Origin: Clytia hemisphaerica
Taxonomy: Eukaryota > Cnidaria > Hydrozoa > Leptothecata > Clytiidae
Assembly: GCA_902728285.1 (NCBI GenBank)
Contig: CACVBU010000485.1
Location: 1,660,136-1,724,135, forward strand
Direction: 5' to 3'
Length of the DNA: 64,000 nucleotides
Position 1 is the first letter of the stretch. The number at the start of each line of letters is the position of its first letter. A program made the translations under genes and the position numbers. Of this stretch, positions 33,163 to 43,700 are shown in pieces. The notes under the pieces are model-generated. The model had not been told where the DNA came from. It searched no databases and worked only from the letters and a program-made list of their open reading frames with translations.

Positions 33163-35892
33163 CTACATGCGCTTTCGCATTTCCTAAAATTAAAAAATAA
33201 CATTTTCTTTTAAAGAATTCAATGATATGTGCAAGTCAAGATGGCGTCGTGTTTTCTAGCGGTAGTACCTGAAAAGCAGTGTGTAACTGCCATCGACTAT
33301 GAATCCCTTCTCAAAAGAAAGTTGTGGTAAAAGTTGTGTACTTTTTAGATGAAAGAAATTAAATTCATGTTTTAAAGACCCTATTTTTTTTCAAAGAGAC
33401 AATTTTAGATCTACATTATCATAGCTGTCGACCGTAGTGTAGTAGTAGAACATCCGACTTCGTAGCGCAAGGTTGTGGGCTTAACCCCCCCTGCCGGGTC
33501 ATACCAAAGATTCCCAAAATAGTACTCAATGCCTCTCTGCTTAATGCTCAGCAATTAAGAGAAGGATCAAGGTGAAGTGGATTAATCCAATGAGAAAGAG
33601 TGGCGCCTTTCACTACCTGCAGGTAGATAACTATCGAAAGAGGAGCCTATTCAGATTGACTGCAGTCGCAGACTTACTAACTTAACCTACTTTACCAAAA
33701 AAACTAAAAGAAATCTATTTCAGTCAAGCTGAAACCAAAATACTTACGGTAGGAAGTCCGAAGCCCCCTTTGTTTGTTGTATTTACTTGTGATGGTTTGA
33801 AAGCAGCTTTATTGCCCTTCTTTGGGCCGCCAAAAGCACGGTTGTTGTTTGGCTTTTTGTCCTTGGTTTTTGGTGATCGCTTTTTGAAATCCTAAAAGTA
33901 AGAAAATACAGCCTATTAGATTAGCACTTTTCAATTCCAATTTGAATTGAAAATATGTAATTTGTGAATATTTTTGTTCGAAATTTCGGTAATCTTACCA
34001 AATCTTTTTGGTATTTTGGAATGCTGAAATTCGTTATGATATCGGAAAAAGACCTATTTTTCAAAATCGCAAAGCTTCCCCACTGACGCTTCATCAGAAA
34101 TGATCAGAAAGCAGAGTTATAGTTAGTTTCTAGTCCATTTTATGTTGGAATTTATAAATACCTTAGGTAAACCAAAGCCACCAAAATTCAACGGGTTCTT
34201 ATCTTCCACGTACCAATGTGCATTTGCTGGACAACCACTGGAGGTTGTTTTGGGCTGCAACTTGGTTGTTTGCCAACCACTGGAGGTTGTTTTGAGCTGC
34301 GTTCCCATAGTTTGACAACCGTTGGAGATTGTTTTGGCTTTTAGCTCGATTGTTTGACAACCACTGGAGGTTGTTTTAGGCTGCATTCCCATAGTTTGAC
34401 AACCGCTTGAGGTTGTTTTGGCTTTCAGCTCGATTGTTTGACAACCACTGGAGGTTTTTTTAGGCTGCGCTCTCATAGTTTGACAACCGCTGGAGGTTGT
34501 TTTGGCTTTCAGCTCGATTGTTTGACAACCACTGGAGGTTGTTTTGGGCTGCAACTTGGTTGTTTGACAACCGCTGGAGGTTGTTTCGGCTTTTAGCTCG
34601 ATTGTTTGACAACCACTGGAGGTTGTTTTGGGCTGCAACTTGGTTGTTTGACAACCGCTGGAGGTTGTTTTGGGCTGTGCTCCCATAGTTTGACGACCGC
34701 TGGAGGTTGTTTTGGCTTTCAGCTCGATTGTTTGACAGCCACTGGAGGTCGTTTTGGGCTGCGCTCTCATAGTTTGACAACCGCTGGAGGTTGTTTGAGG
34801 TTGTAGCTTGCTTGTTTGACAACCGTTAGAGGCTGTTTTGGGCTGCGTTCCCATAGCTTGACAACCACTGGAGGTTGTTTGAGGTTGCAGATCGATAGTT
34901 TGCGAAGCTGCGTCTTTACCTTTCCCTCGTTTTGCTTCTCTCTCCATGTGTTCGATAATGGTTGAGGTGAGAGACTCATTTTCCGCTCGCAATTCATTGT
35001 TTTCCTTCCTCAAAGGTAGAACGGTTTTGTTATGCCCAGCGGCCTTCCTTTTTAGAGCAGAATTCTCGAATTGGAGGCATAGCTGACGCTCCTAAATAAA
35101 AGGTGTATAGATGCATATGAATAATATGAGAGATGAGCTCGCTAATTTCCACTATTTTTTAAGAATATCTAAAATTATCAATGCCTTCGAATGTTCTTAT
35201 AACTTTTTGAGTTTTAAGCCTCTCTCAATATACTATTCAATTTTTCTTATTTTCATCATTTTGTGAGAATTTTTTTGCAATTTACAGTACTAAGAAATTG
35301 GGTTAAATTAAAATTAAATGAAATTGAATTAAGGTGGTTAATCAGCGGAATTTCAATTTAATTTGGCAGGTTGCAAACCTTTTCTATTTCTATTTGGTTT
35401 AGTTGGACGATGCTTTTAGGGCCATTTTCGCAACTATAGGCGCTTTTAATGAGCGTCCAGTCAGCAGCTTGGACTGACTACCCAATTCCGCGCACATGAC
35501 ATGGGTTACCAGGGTAAGGGTTCGTCGTTCACTTGCCAAGTGAACCGTTGTGAGTAGGAATCAAACCTCAGTCGCCTGTAACTATAACTTATAAGTGGAA
35601 TTTTCCATAGCTAAATTCCATAAGTGTTCCTCGTGCGTCTCCGAGTTATGGCGACTCTACTTTATTTATTTAAAATACAGAAGAAGTGTAAAAAGATGTT
35701 TAAACAATGCCGAGATAAGAATGTTCAACTTACGTCCATCGTGCGACGGAGATCGACGTTTAGTCGAATTATTTCTTTATCTTTTTCTGAAAGTTTTCCT
35801 TCCAGAAAATAAATGGTATCTTGCAATTGCAAGATAGTTTGCTGATCATTTGTCAATGTATGAATATCCATATTAGCCATTATATCACTCAT
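33163..35892 (-). CDS. coiled-coil protein with 15 SGCQT 14-residue repeats, copy 2
   Basis: Exons 35892-35734, 35091-34162, 33891-33748 and 33183-33163, all phase 0, giving 417 residues. Exon 1 is identical in protein to copy 1. The array has 15 full units with variants such as SSGRQT, SSGWQT and KKTSSGCQT, so a few motifs are altered. Exon 3 begins DFKKRSPKTKDKKP and ends KGGFGLPT; exon 4 encodes EMRKRM. No disabling mutation is seen. The order of repeat types differs from copy 1, showing expansion and contraction since duplication. Confidence 0.75.
33241..33330 (+). CDS. 29-codon antisense frame in intron 3, unit 2
   Basis: Same frame as at 25483-25572 (MASCFLAVVPEKQCVTAI), intact, antisense to the repeat gene. 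Conservation between units 1 and 2 may reflect recent duplication rather than selection. Confidence 0.2.
   Translation: MASCFLAVVPEKQCVTAIDYESLLKRKLW
33426..33640 (+). mobile_element. tRNA-derived SINE in intron 3, unit 2
   Basis: Same SINE as in unit 1, with GACCGTAGTGTAGTAGTAG and a degenerate B box. Confidence 0.6.
34249..34878 (-). repeat. coding minisatellite, 15 x 42 bp
   Basis: Exact 42-bp periodicity in frame with exon 2 of copy 2. More point variants than the other arrays. Confidence 0.9.
35445..35600 (-). mobile_element. tRNA-derived SINE in intron 1, unit 2 (head truncated)
   Basis: The hairpin body (TTCACTTGCCAAGTGAAC) is kept, but the A-box end is deleted compared with units 1, 3 and 4. 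Confidence 0.55.
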
Positions 35893-36009
35893 GATAACAA
35901 TATAATGATACAAGATTCGAGTAAAAATTCTCTACGAACACTTTACTCAAATCTGGATTCCCGAATAAAGAACAAAATTTTCAAATTGTTTTTCTAATGT
36001 TTTTTTTTC

Positions 36010-36100
36010 TAACTGACGTCAAATATTTTTTCTTTTTATTTGATATCATTTTTTGTATTTATTGACGTAAATCTTTTTTAATAAAAAAATCACGTGATCA
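36010..36100 (-). promoter_or_regulatory. conserved upstream CRE and E-box, copy 2
   Basis: TGACGTCA at 36014-36021 and CACGTG at 36091-36096, in the same arrangement as copy 1. Confidence 0.45.
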
Positions 36101-36131
36101 CATATATTTTATTTTTGCCTCTTAAAGAGTG

Positions 36132-36236
36132 ATTAGCGGTCACCATCGGGGAAATGGGTTAGTGTCCACTTATTAGAAGTGTCTGCCTTTTAGAAACTTC
36201 TGCTCTAGGAATTCCGATTTTGAAATAAAAGGCCAT
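36132..36236 (-). mobile_element. pogo-like element fragment upstream of copy 2
   Basis: Counterpart of 28371-28475. Confidence 0.55.
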
Positions 36237-36578
36237 GCTGATAATTCAGATATTTTCCTTCATATATTGGATGAGACTGCGTCCAAATAAATGGTTTATT
36301 ATCTGTTCATCGTTAAAATATTTCTCATTTTCAAACTTAATTCCAATTTATAAGCTCGTAAATCTGGTTTCTTTGTAGTTTTTTATTCAAAAGTTTTATT
36401 TTTATTTTGTGACGTAATGTCAAAAAGAAGATGCTCAATTGTCATTGAACTCGTTGTGTGACGTCAATTTTTGAAATATAGCCTCTATGGAAGCTATATA
36501 TTCGAAAATATGGGACATAAAAGAAGCCAATCAAATGTCGCTATTTACGCGCGTCGGATAATAATAAGCAGTTATTGG

Positions 36579-37177
36579 ACATTGTTAACCGGTTACTTTT
36601 TCGAAGCGGGCTACACGGCTTTTTGCGCAATGCAATTAGTTCTTTTTGCATGACGACGGGCCTACACTACCCAGAGTTGCCCGTCGTTAGGAAAATTCAT
36701 TGTGACGTCACTTTTTCAAAGGAAAATGAACAATGCGTTGACATTATTTCTCTCATTTTTTATTTCTGAAATCAGAAATTATAACAATTTTTTATCTCTT
36801 TTCGCTTGTTTTTTTTCTCGCTTAATTTCGCTATTTTTCCTGGATAAAGCGCTAAAAATCAATCGAAGCTGAAGGAAACGGTTAACAAATACAATAATGA
36901 CCGGTTAGTGGGGGCTGTACTGAAAATATTGCCCTCGGTTTCAGTACGAGGCGAAAAGAGATCAAAAATTGTTATAATTTCTGACGTCAGAAATAAAAAT
37001 TGAGAGAAATGATGTCAACGCATTGTTCATTTTCCTTTGAAAAAGTGACGTCACAATGAATTTTCCTAACGACGGGCAACTCTGGACAGTGTAGGCCCGT
37101 TGTCATGCGAAAAGAACCAATTGAATTGCGCAAAAAGCCGTGTAGTCCGCTTTGAAAAAGTAACCGGTTAACAATGT
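36579..37177. mobile_element. 599-bp palindromic element with CRE sites, unit 2
   Basis: Nearly identical to 30076-30674, with the same GTTAACCGGTTAC ends and GTGACGTCAC in both arms. Confidence 0.75.
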
Positions 37178-37734
37178 ATTAAAGTCGAATCCAATATGCA
37201 AAAATATTGGGCGTGCGAGAAAAGATATTGGACGAGGCTTCGCCGACACCAAATGCCGCTATTTACGCGCGTCGGATAATAATGTATTTTATTTGCTATT
37301 ATATTTGATATATCTTCGATATTTGTCCTTATTCACATGTCTAAATAATACTTTCGGATTTGGCTGAATTTATCACACTTATTCCTTAAGTGAATATTTT
37401 GTAGGTGATTCTCTTTCCAAAAACTTAGATTTTTGGGGCTTTGACACTAGTTTATTTCTTTGTTTAGCTACAATCAAGCCTATCTAACAATGCCTGAATA
37501 CGTTAATAATAACGCGAGTTTTGATTATTTTTTGACTTTGTTTGAATCATTTTAATTATTCTTTACCCTCTAGGTAAAAATGATATATTCTCTTCTCTTC
37601 TCTTACTAGGGTGAAAGCTTAGTGACCTCAAAATCTTTCCAACGAACGTATCCCGGATCTTATTTTGTTAAGTGTGCAAGTGAAGGGATGTGTCCGTAAG
37701 AGAAAATTTTATAAAAGTTTTTTACACCACTGTC

Positions 37735-37989
37735 TCACAGCGCCGGTGGAACTTTTTTCCTCAGTGGAGATAAAAATTCCTATAGAAATCTCAATGGGGT
37801 AGAAATTCTAATGTCCAAAGGTTAAAACATCCAGTGGGATGGTTTTGGAGTGCCATTTCTAAATTGAATTTTGAGTGGAGTCAAAATCAAAGTCAATTTC
37901 CCAGTGGGGCTGAAATTCCAGGGTATTTTCCACTGGGGACTAAATTTTTGCCAAATTTTTCAGTGGGGCTGGGGTGCCAGCGGGTCTGT
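37735..37989. mobile_element. CACAG-family MITE, unit 2
   Basis: Counterpart of 31734-31987 with few changes. Confidence 0.6.
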
Positions 37990-38194
37990 CTTTTTATCAA
38001 AGAATACGAAACTTAAGTTTTAAATGTTATGAAAAAACGACTCAAAAAAAGTTCAAAAGTTTACTGCCTCTTTGATACTTTTACCTTTAGACTATCAATA
38101 ACTAACAAAATAATAGCTGTGGAGGAGCTTAAAAATACACCAGTGAAATTGTACATTGTTTATTAATGCAAGGCTATTAAATCAGAACCTAGGT

Positions 38195-38985
38195 TGTAGT
38201 GCAAAGGGATTTGAGACTGACAGTGTTCGGAACGTTGATATTGTTCAAACTAAAAGGTAAATTACAATTGGTCAAATAAGTTTCAAAATAAAAAAGTCCA
38301 AAATATTTGAAAGATTTTCTAAGTCCAAAATGTCTATAAAAGTATAAGTCTAGATGTTTGAAAGTATAGTGTGTAAATATGAATTGAAAAAGTATAAGTC
38401 TATATGAGTGAATAAGTTTCAATGTACTGAAAATATACAAAGTCTTAAACCTAAGGCACAGAAAAACAAAATGGCTGACACATGAAAAAAGCAAAGAAAC
38501 AAAAATGCAAAAACAAAAACCTACCAGGTAGCCAGTGAATAAATACTGTGAGTACCCAGTGCACAAGTGAAAATCAAAATGAATTATTATTAAAATTTGT
38601 GAAAATCTGATTTCCTTGACATCTTGACTCTATGACTGTCAAGTCAGATCTGAAGTGAACTGAAATGTGTGCCTGTATTTATATAAAAAATAAGTCCCTA
38701 TCCATATTATGTCATTAAATTAACTAAGTGAAAAAAAGCAATTAAATGAATGAATAATTAAAAGTAATTATCCTAGAGTGACACATTGTTGACAAAAATG
38801 AACTTTAAAACAAAAGACACTCCACATGAGAATTGAGAAACTGATGTGTCACAAGGGACTGAATGAAACAAAAGAACAAAGGAAAACAAGTGAGACTCAA
38901 TGAAAACTGTGAAATAAATTTTTTGGTTTTTCTAATTTTATAATTTTTATGGAAACATATTCAACAATACCAAGGTTGCATAACA
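38195..38985 (-). repeat. 3' LTR of the BEL/Pao element
   Basis: 791 bp; TGTAGTGC...CATAACA as read on the plus strand. By eye it differs from the 5' LTR by a 12-bp indel and two substitutions. A purine-rich tract (GGCCGGGAG on the element strand, 38986-38994) adjoins it as the likely polypurine tract. Open frames inside are incidental. Confidence 0.9.
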
Positions 38986-39027
38986 CTCCCGGCCAAAGCA
39001 AAACAATTTATTTTCCAGTTCAGTCTA

Positions 39028-40773
39028 TTAGAACAGTTCAGTAAACAAATCTGGATCATCAATACCATGTGCAAGAATAAGACTTCGAACCGATCTCGAG
39101 GTTTCACGTTTGACATTTTCGTTTGGATTCTTATATTCTACCACGACACGTCTGACATTTCCATCGTCCCCGGTTTCGATTGATTTGATCATCCCGTACG
39201 TGTAGGTTTTGCTGATCACTGAATTGACTTTTGTGAATAAAACAATATCGCCAATTTGAAGGTTACGATCTTGGCGAAACCATTTGCTTTGGTGCATCAA
39301 CTTTGGTACATGACTCAAGAGCCAAGTTTCGAACCATGAGTCATAAATTTTTGTATTCGTTTTCAGAATCTTTGATGGATCGTCTGTAACAATGAAATCT
39401 CCAACAGGACTGCGTTCATTATTTCGTCCAAGAAGCAATCTGTTTGGCGTTAATAGATCCATGTTTTCAACAGCTGTGACGTTGCCAACAGCTAGCGGAA
39501 GATTGTTGCAGGTGTTGGCAATGGTGGCTGTCAGTGTTTCCCATTGTAGGATTGAAAGTCTTTGATTGTTGAAGGTCTTTTCCAATGATAGATTGATGTG
39601 TTTGATCTTTCTCTCTACCTTTCCATTGACATTATGTCCGCCAACTGGACATGTTTGAAATTCCACGCTTCTTTCCTTGAACATCCTTGATTTGACATCA
39701 GTGTAGTTCAACTTCATGCCTTTTGTAGCTTTGACGAGCTGTGATCCTTCGTCGCAGAATACTTTCTTTGGAAAACCATATCTCGTTGAAAATCGAGTAA
39801 ACGCTTGGATGAATGCTGAAGAAGAATAGTCGTCCATGACATTGATCATCACTGCAGAGGTGGAACAACAACAATACACAACTAGCCATATCTTTACTGT
39901 TGTTCGCTTGTGTGAAGGTGAAAATGATTGATATGGTCCACTGAGGTCGATCTGTGAGTTATAAAATGCCGGAGCAACTGTTAGACTTGAAGGTGGAATT
40001 GGTCCCATGATGGCTTCAATCCGCTTCTTGAGGATGATACGACATTTTGTGCATGTTCTTCTGATTAGCTTGACAAGCGAGCGGCCATTAATGATGTACA
40101 CTTTCTTTAGAATTTCTCTGATAGTAGTTTCAATGTCAGAATGACATGCAGAGCTGTTCCAGTGGATGTCATACACAATGCTGAAGGCTATGGGTGAGTT
40201 TCCATCGATTATAGGTACACAAAAGGATGAGCTGGATAGGTCCAACATGGCAGATGTGAATCGTCCGACGATTGTTGTCTTTGTATCTGATAGGATGCGC
40301 CCATTGTATGTTAGTATCCCATCTTTAAGTGTTGAAATTGGTTCATATTTTCGTGGTTCGACGAGATGAAGAATTTCTTCTGTCGCCTTTTTGAAGAAAT
40401 AGAGCTCAGCCAAATGGATTTCATCGTTTGTTAGCTGAGTTGATTTGGATGAAGACTTCTTTCTTGTGATGTTGCAGAATTTGATAACGTAAGCAAGAAT
40501 TCGGATGACTGTCGAAAAGCTTCTGTGGTTTGGGTCGATGAGATAATTTGAGTGTGTTGATCTCTTCTTGAATTCTTTGTTGTTAATGTGGAAGATTTGA
40601 ACTTCTTTATTCACCTCAGAGATCTCTGAATCACTTAGCTTCAAATTTTCTGCACTCTTGATAGGAAATTGTGAATGATCTAAATGCATCCAATCAAAGC
40701 CATTTATCCAAGTTGAGGTCCTGGAAACATCTTTCAAGGTTGCTCCCTTTCGAGTGCCAATATCTGCAATCAT
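39028..40773 (-). CDS. BEL/Pao integrase region (pol 3' part), out of frame with upstream pol
   Basis: 581 codons from the first Met. A zinc-binding-like stretch (CHSDIE ... CTKCR) precedes the integrase core. The catalytic triad is visible: Asp in IDLSGPY (about residue 275), Asp in CDEGSQ (about 342) and Glu in NGKVERK (about 380). The Asp-Glu spacing fits retroviral-type integrases. The C-terminal part has a DNA-binding-like segment with GDIVLF. This frame is offset from the upstream gag-pol frame, and homology continues upstream of the first Met to about 40855, so this is the tail of a polyprotein separated by a frameshift, not an independent gene. Confidence 0.85.
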   Translation of the reverse strand: MIADIGTRKGATLKDVSRTSTWINGFDWMHLDHSQFPIKSAENLKLSDSEISEVNKEVQIFHINNKEFKKRSTHSNYLIDPNHRSFSTVIRILAYVIKFCNITRKKSSSKSTQLTNDEIHLAELYFFKKATEEILHLVEPRKYEPISTLKDGILTYNGRILSDTKTTIVGRFTSAMLDLSSSSFCVPIIDGNSPIAFSIVYDIHWNSSACHSDIETTIREILKKVYIINGRSLVKLIRRTCTKCRIILKKRIEAIMGPIPPSSLTVAPAFYNSQIDLSGPYQSFSPSHKRTTVKIWLVVYCCCSTSAVMINVMDDYSSSAFIQAFTRFSTRYGFPKKVFCDEGSQLVKATKGMKLNYTDVKSRMFKERSVEFQTCPVGGHNVNGKVERKIKHINLSLEKTFNNQRLSILQWETLTATIANTCNNLPLAVGNVTAVENMDLLTPNRLLLGRNNERSPVGDFIVTDDPSKILKTNTKIYDSWFETWLLSHVPKLMHQSKWFRQDRNLQIGDIVLFTKVNSVISKTYTYGMIKSIETGDDGNVRRVVVEYKNPNENVKRETSRSVRSLILAHGIDDPDLFTELF

Positions 40774-40777
40774 GTTG

Positions 40778-43700
40778 TTAGTGTTGACGTAGAACCAATC
40801 TTGATTTGAAGTGAATCGCTTGATTTCGATGACTCTGGTTCGAACATACTGCTTGTATGTTTGTATGTTTGTTCTCGTTACTTATCCAATGTAAAACAAT
40901 CTGACTGTCTGTCAACTTAATTGAAGATTGGTGCCACGTGGTTAATGAGCGTTTGACGATCTCTCCTGTATGGGTGTTTATCACAGCAGCATACAATTCT
41001 CCTCGTGGTTGAGATGTTCCTTTTGGCACAGTTCTTGTTCTTGAAAAGATCAGTTGACACGAGTACTCTCCATTTCGCCGTAGAAATCTTCCATAGATTG
41101 AAACGCAAACCATTGAGTGACTGGCATCTCCAAAGTCCAGAGTGTCCATCTTTAAGTCGATTGCATCTTCTGGGACTATGGCTCGATTAAATCGTAGATC
41201 TCCTATTTCCTTCATCATGTCGAAATTTGATTCCCAGATGGACCGGAGGTTATCGGGGATGATATCGTCCCAATTGAGTTGTCGCTGTACTAGATCCTGA
41301 AGATCAATTTTCATTGAAGCTATTAAGGGTGAAACTTTACCAGTCAAATCAAACAATTCAGCAACTTTGGATGCACATTGTCTTCTTGTTAAATTTGAAG
41401 GTATACCTTTTATTGATTGTTCAGGTTTCCTCCCACGAATCTTCTTGTTGAAATTGAGTTCCCCAACATTGAGAGCTAGCTCATCTGATTTGACAAGCCA
41501 TCTCATACCACCAACATGGATTGTTTCTCCATCATCACTGAGGGTGCTTGGTGGGTCTTCTCTTGAAAATGCTATACCTTTCAATTGGAATCCACCACGA
41601 TTCAATACAAGTTCGAGCTCATCTGCACGACGATGAGCTGTTTCAAGGTCTTTCTCGCCAGTTACACAATCATCAACATAAATATCCTTTTGCACAATGT
41701 TGTTGACTTTGGGGTATTCCTCCTTTGATAACTGAGCAATTTTGCGCAAAGCGAATTCGGCTTGGTTGCTGGACGATTTGACTCCGTATATCAGAGTCTT
41801 GATAACCTTCTGTTCTGGTGATTTTGATGGATCCAAGCTGTTTTGCCAAAGATATCTCTGATAACACCAATGACTCTTGTGTAGCTTTATCGTATTGTAC
41901 ATCTTCTTTATGTCTGTATGGATAGCTGTTGGTTGGACAGACCATCTGATTAATATTTCTTGAAGATGATTCAGGTTATTTCTGCCTTTTGCCAATACGT
42001 CATTTAGGCTGAAACCTGAAGCTGTAGGTTGGGACGCATCGAACACAATTCTACAAGGCGTACTAAAGGAGTTAGATTTCCAAACGGCTCTCCATGGAAT
42101 ATAATAATGCATCTTACAAGTTTGCAGTTGGTCCTGGTCTTCTTTTGGGAGGTTGCATACATATTCAACATATCCAAGTTGCTGCAGCTTTGCTTCTGAC
42201 TCGAGAACATCTTGCTTGTCCTTTTGATTGTTGGGATGATTGAGTTTTCGAACTTGTTGCTGATATGTTTTCATTGCCTTGTCCTTGTTGTTGACCAAGC
42301 GTGCTTCTGGATCTGCTATGAAAGGAAGGAGTGCTGTTGCAGTCTTGCTCTCCAAATCAACGGTGATGGATGAATTGATGATGCTCTGCTCGATTTCCTC
42401 TTTGCAGCTGATGACATCATTTGATGGTTGCTTGCATGCTTTGCAGTTGCGACAATCTGGGCAGCGATATGATATCTCACTACCTGTTGCTTCTACTTCT
42501 TCAAAAATCTTCATTGTTGTTGAAATGTGGGTAGGTGATTCATCGTGGAAATTTTGTTGCACGAGATCTGTTGGATTGCATTGGCTGAATCCTAGCAGAG
42601 GGACAGCTGATTGGCTTCTAATCATGTTGAATTGATTTGAAAAGAATGTGGAGGATGTCAATGTGTTGAATTGCTGATGAATTTTGGTGAAGCTGTGATG
42701 TGGTCCACCGACCACTCCTCTTCCCCCAGTTGAATTGTTGAATTTCGATTCGTACAATGCAAGACCTGATGGGAGTTGGATGACCATTTTTGGGTGATGA
42801 CGAAGGTATTTGACTCCAATCATCATATGCACTTCACCACCAATGTTGTTTGGAAGCTTTGGAATTGGACTGGTTCCTCCTGATGAGATGTGATAGTCAA
42901 TGATGTCTTGTTCAACGACGTCTAATGGATATGTTGGGAATGTAGATGTGATACGATCGAGACAAACACCGGAGAACGTGACTTCTTGATCATCGTGAAG
43001 TGGGATAGTGACACTGAAGATTCCATTCAACGATTTGGTTTGACACTCACCAACGCCACCAAGTATGACCGGTTCGGATGATATCTTCTTTGCTTTGCTG
43101 CCGAGTAGCTCTATTGCTTTCTTGCTGACAACGAAATCGCTGCAACCATTGTCGTAGAAAATTAACAAGTTGTTGCCATTGATGGATATTTGTTGAAGGA
43201 GATACACACCACGATCATCGCATATCTCGTTGCTGGCTTTGTAGAGTTTGATCTCCCTTGAGAATTGAGGTAAAGCTGGACTTTTGATGAAACGCTTGAC
43301 AAAGGTATCGAGAAGTTGTTGATTTGATGGTTGAGTCTTGTGCTCCTCACAAACTAGCACATGCTTCTTGATGGTGTCGTTTTGATGGGATGGATGAGCA
43401 CAGACAAAGTCGTGTTGGCACTTTCCATCGACATGTTTTCCCGAAGATGCATCTGCTCCAGGAAATAAGCATTGAGCGCAAAATCCCTTCTTCTTCAAGA
43501 TGGTGTATCGATCTCCAGGTGATTTGAATACGAATGATTTACATGTGTAGTACTGCATGATTTTCTTTCCATTTCGGCTTTTGGTTGCAATGTGGTCTGC
43601 TCTTCCCTCTGGTGAATTGCAAATGCTGCAGTGTACGTCATCACCGTCTTGATTCCAGTGACATGAACCATTACGTCTGGCACCAGCATTCTTGTCATCC

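Larger units (their letters stand above)
32168..38189 (-). repeat. tandem gene unit 2
   Basis: Second copy of the gene region and the most compact one. It lacks the extra blocks of unit 1 and ends at the BEL/Pao insertion site. Its left edge (CAGAACCTAGGTAGACCC, about 32180) is the intact version of the sequence the BEL element split. Confidence 0.8.

Noticed and set aside
38189-38566. 125-codon minus-strand frame in the LTR (and its counterpart at 45085-45654)
   Set aside because: Lies within the LTR, low-complexity hydrophobic translation, no domain.
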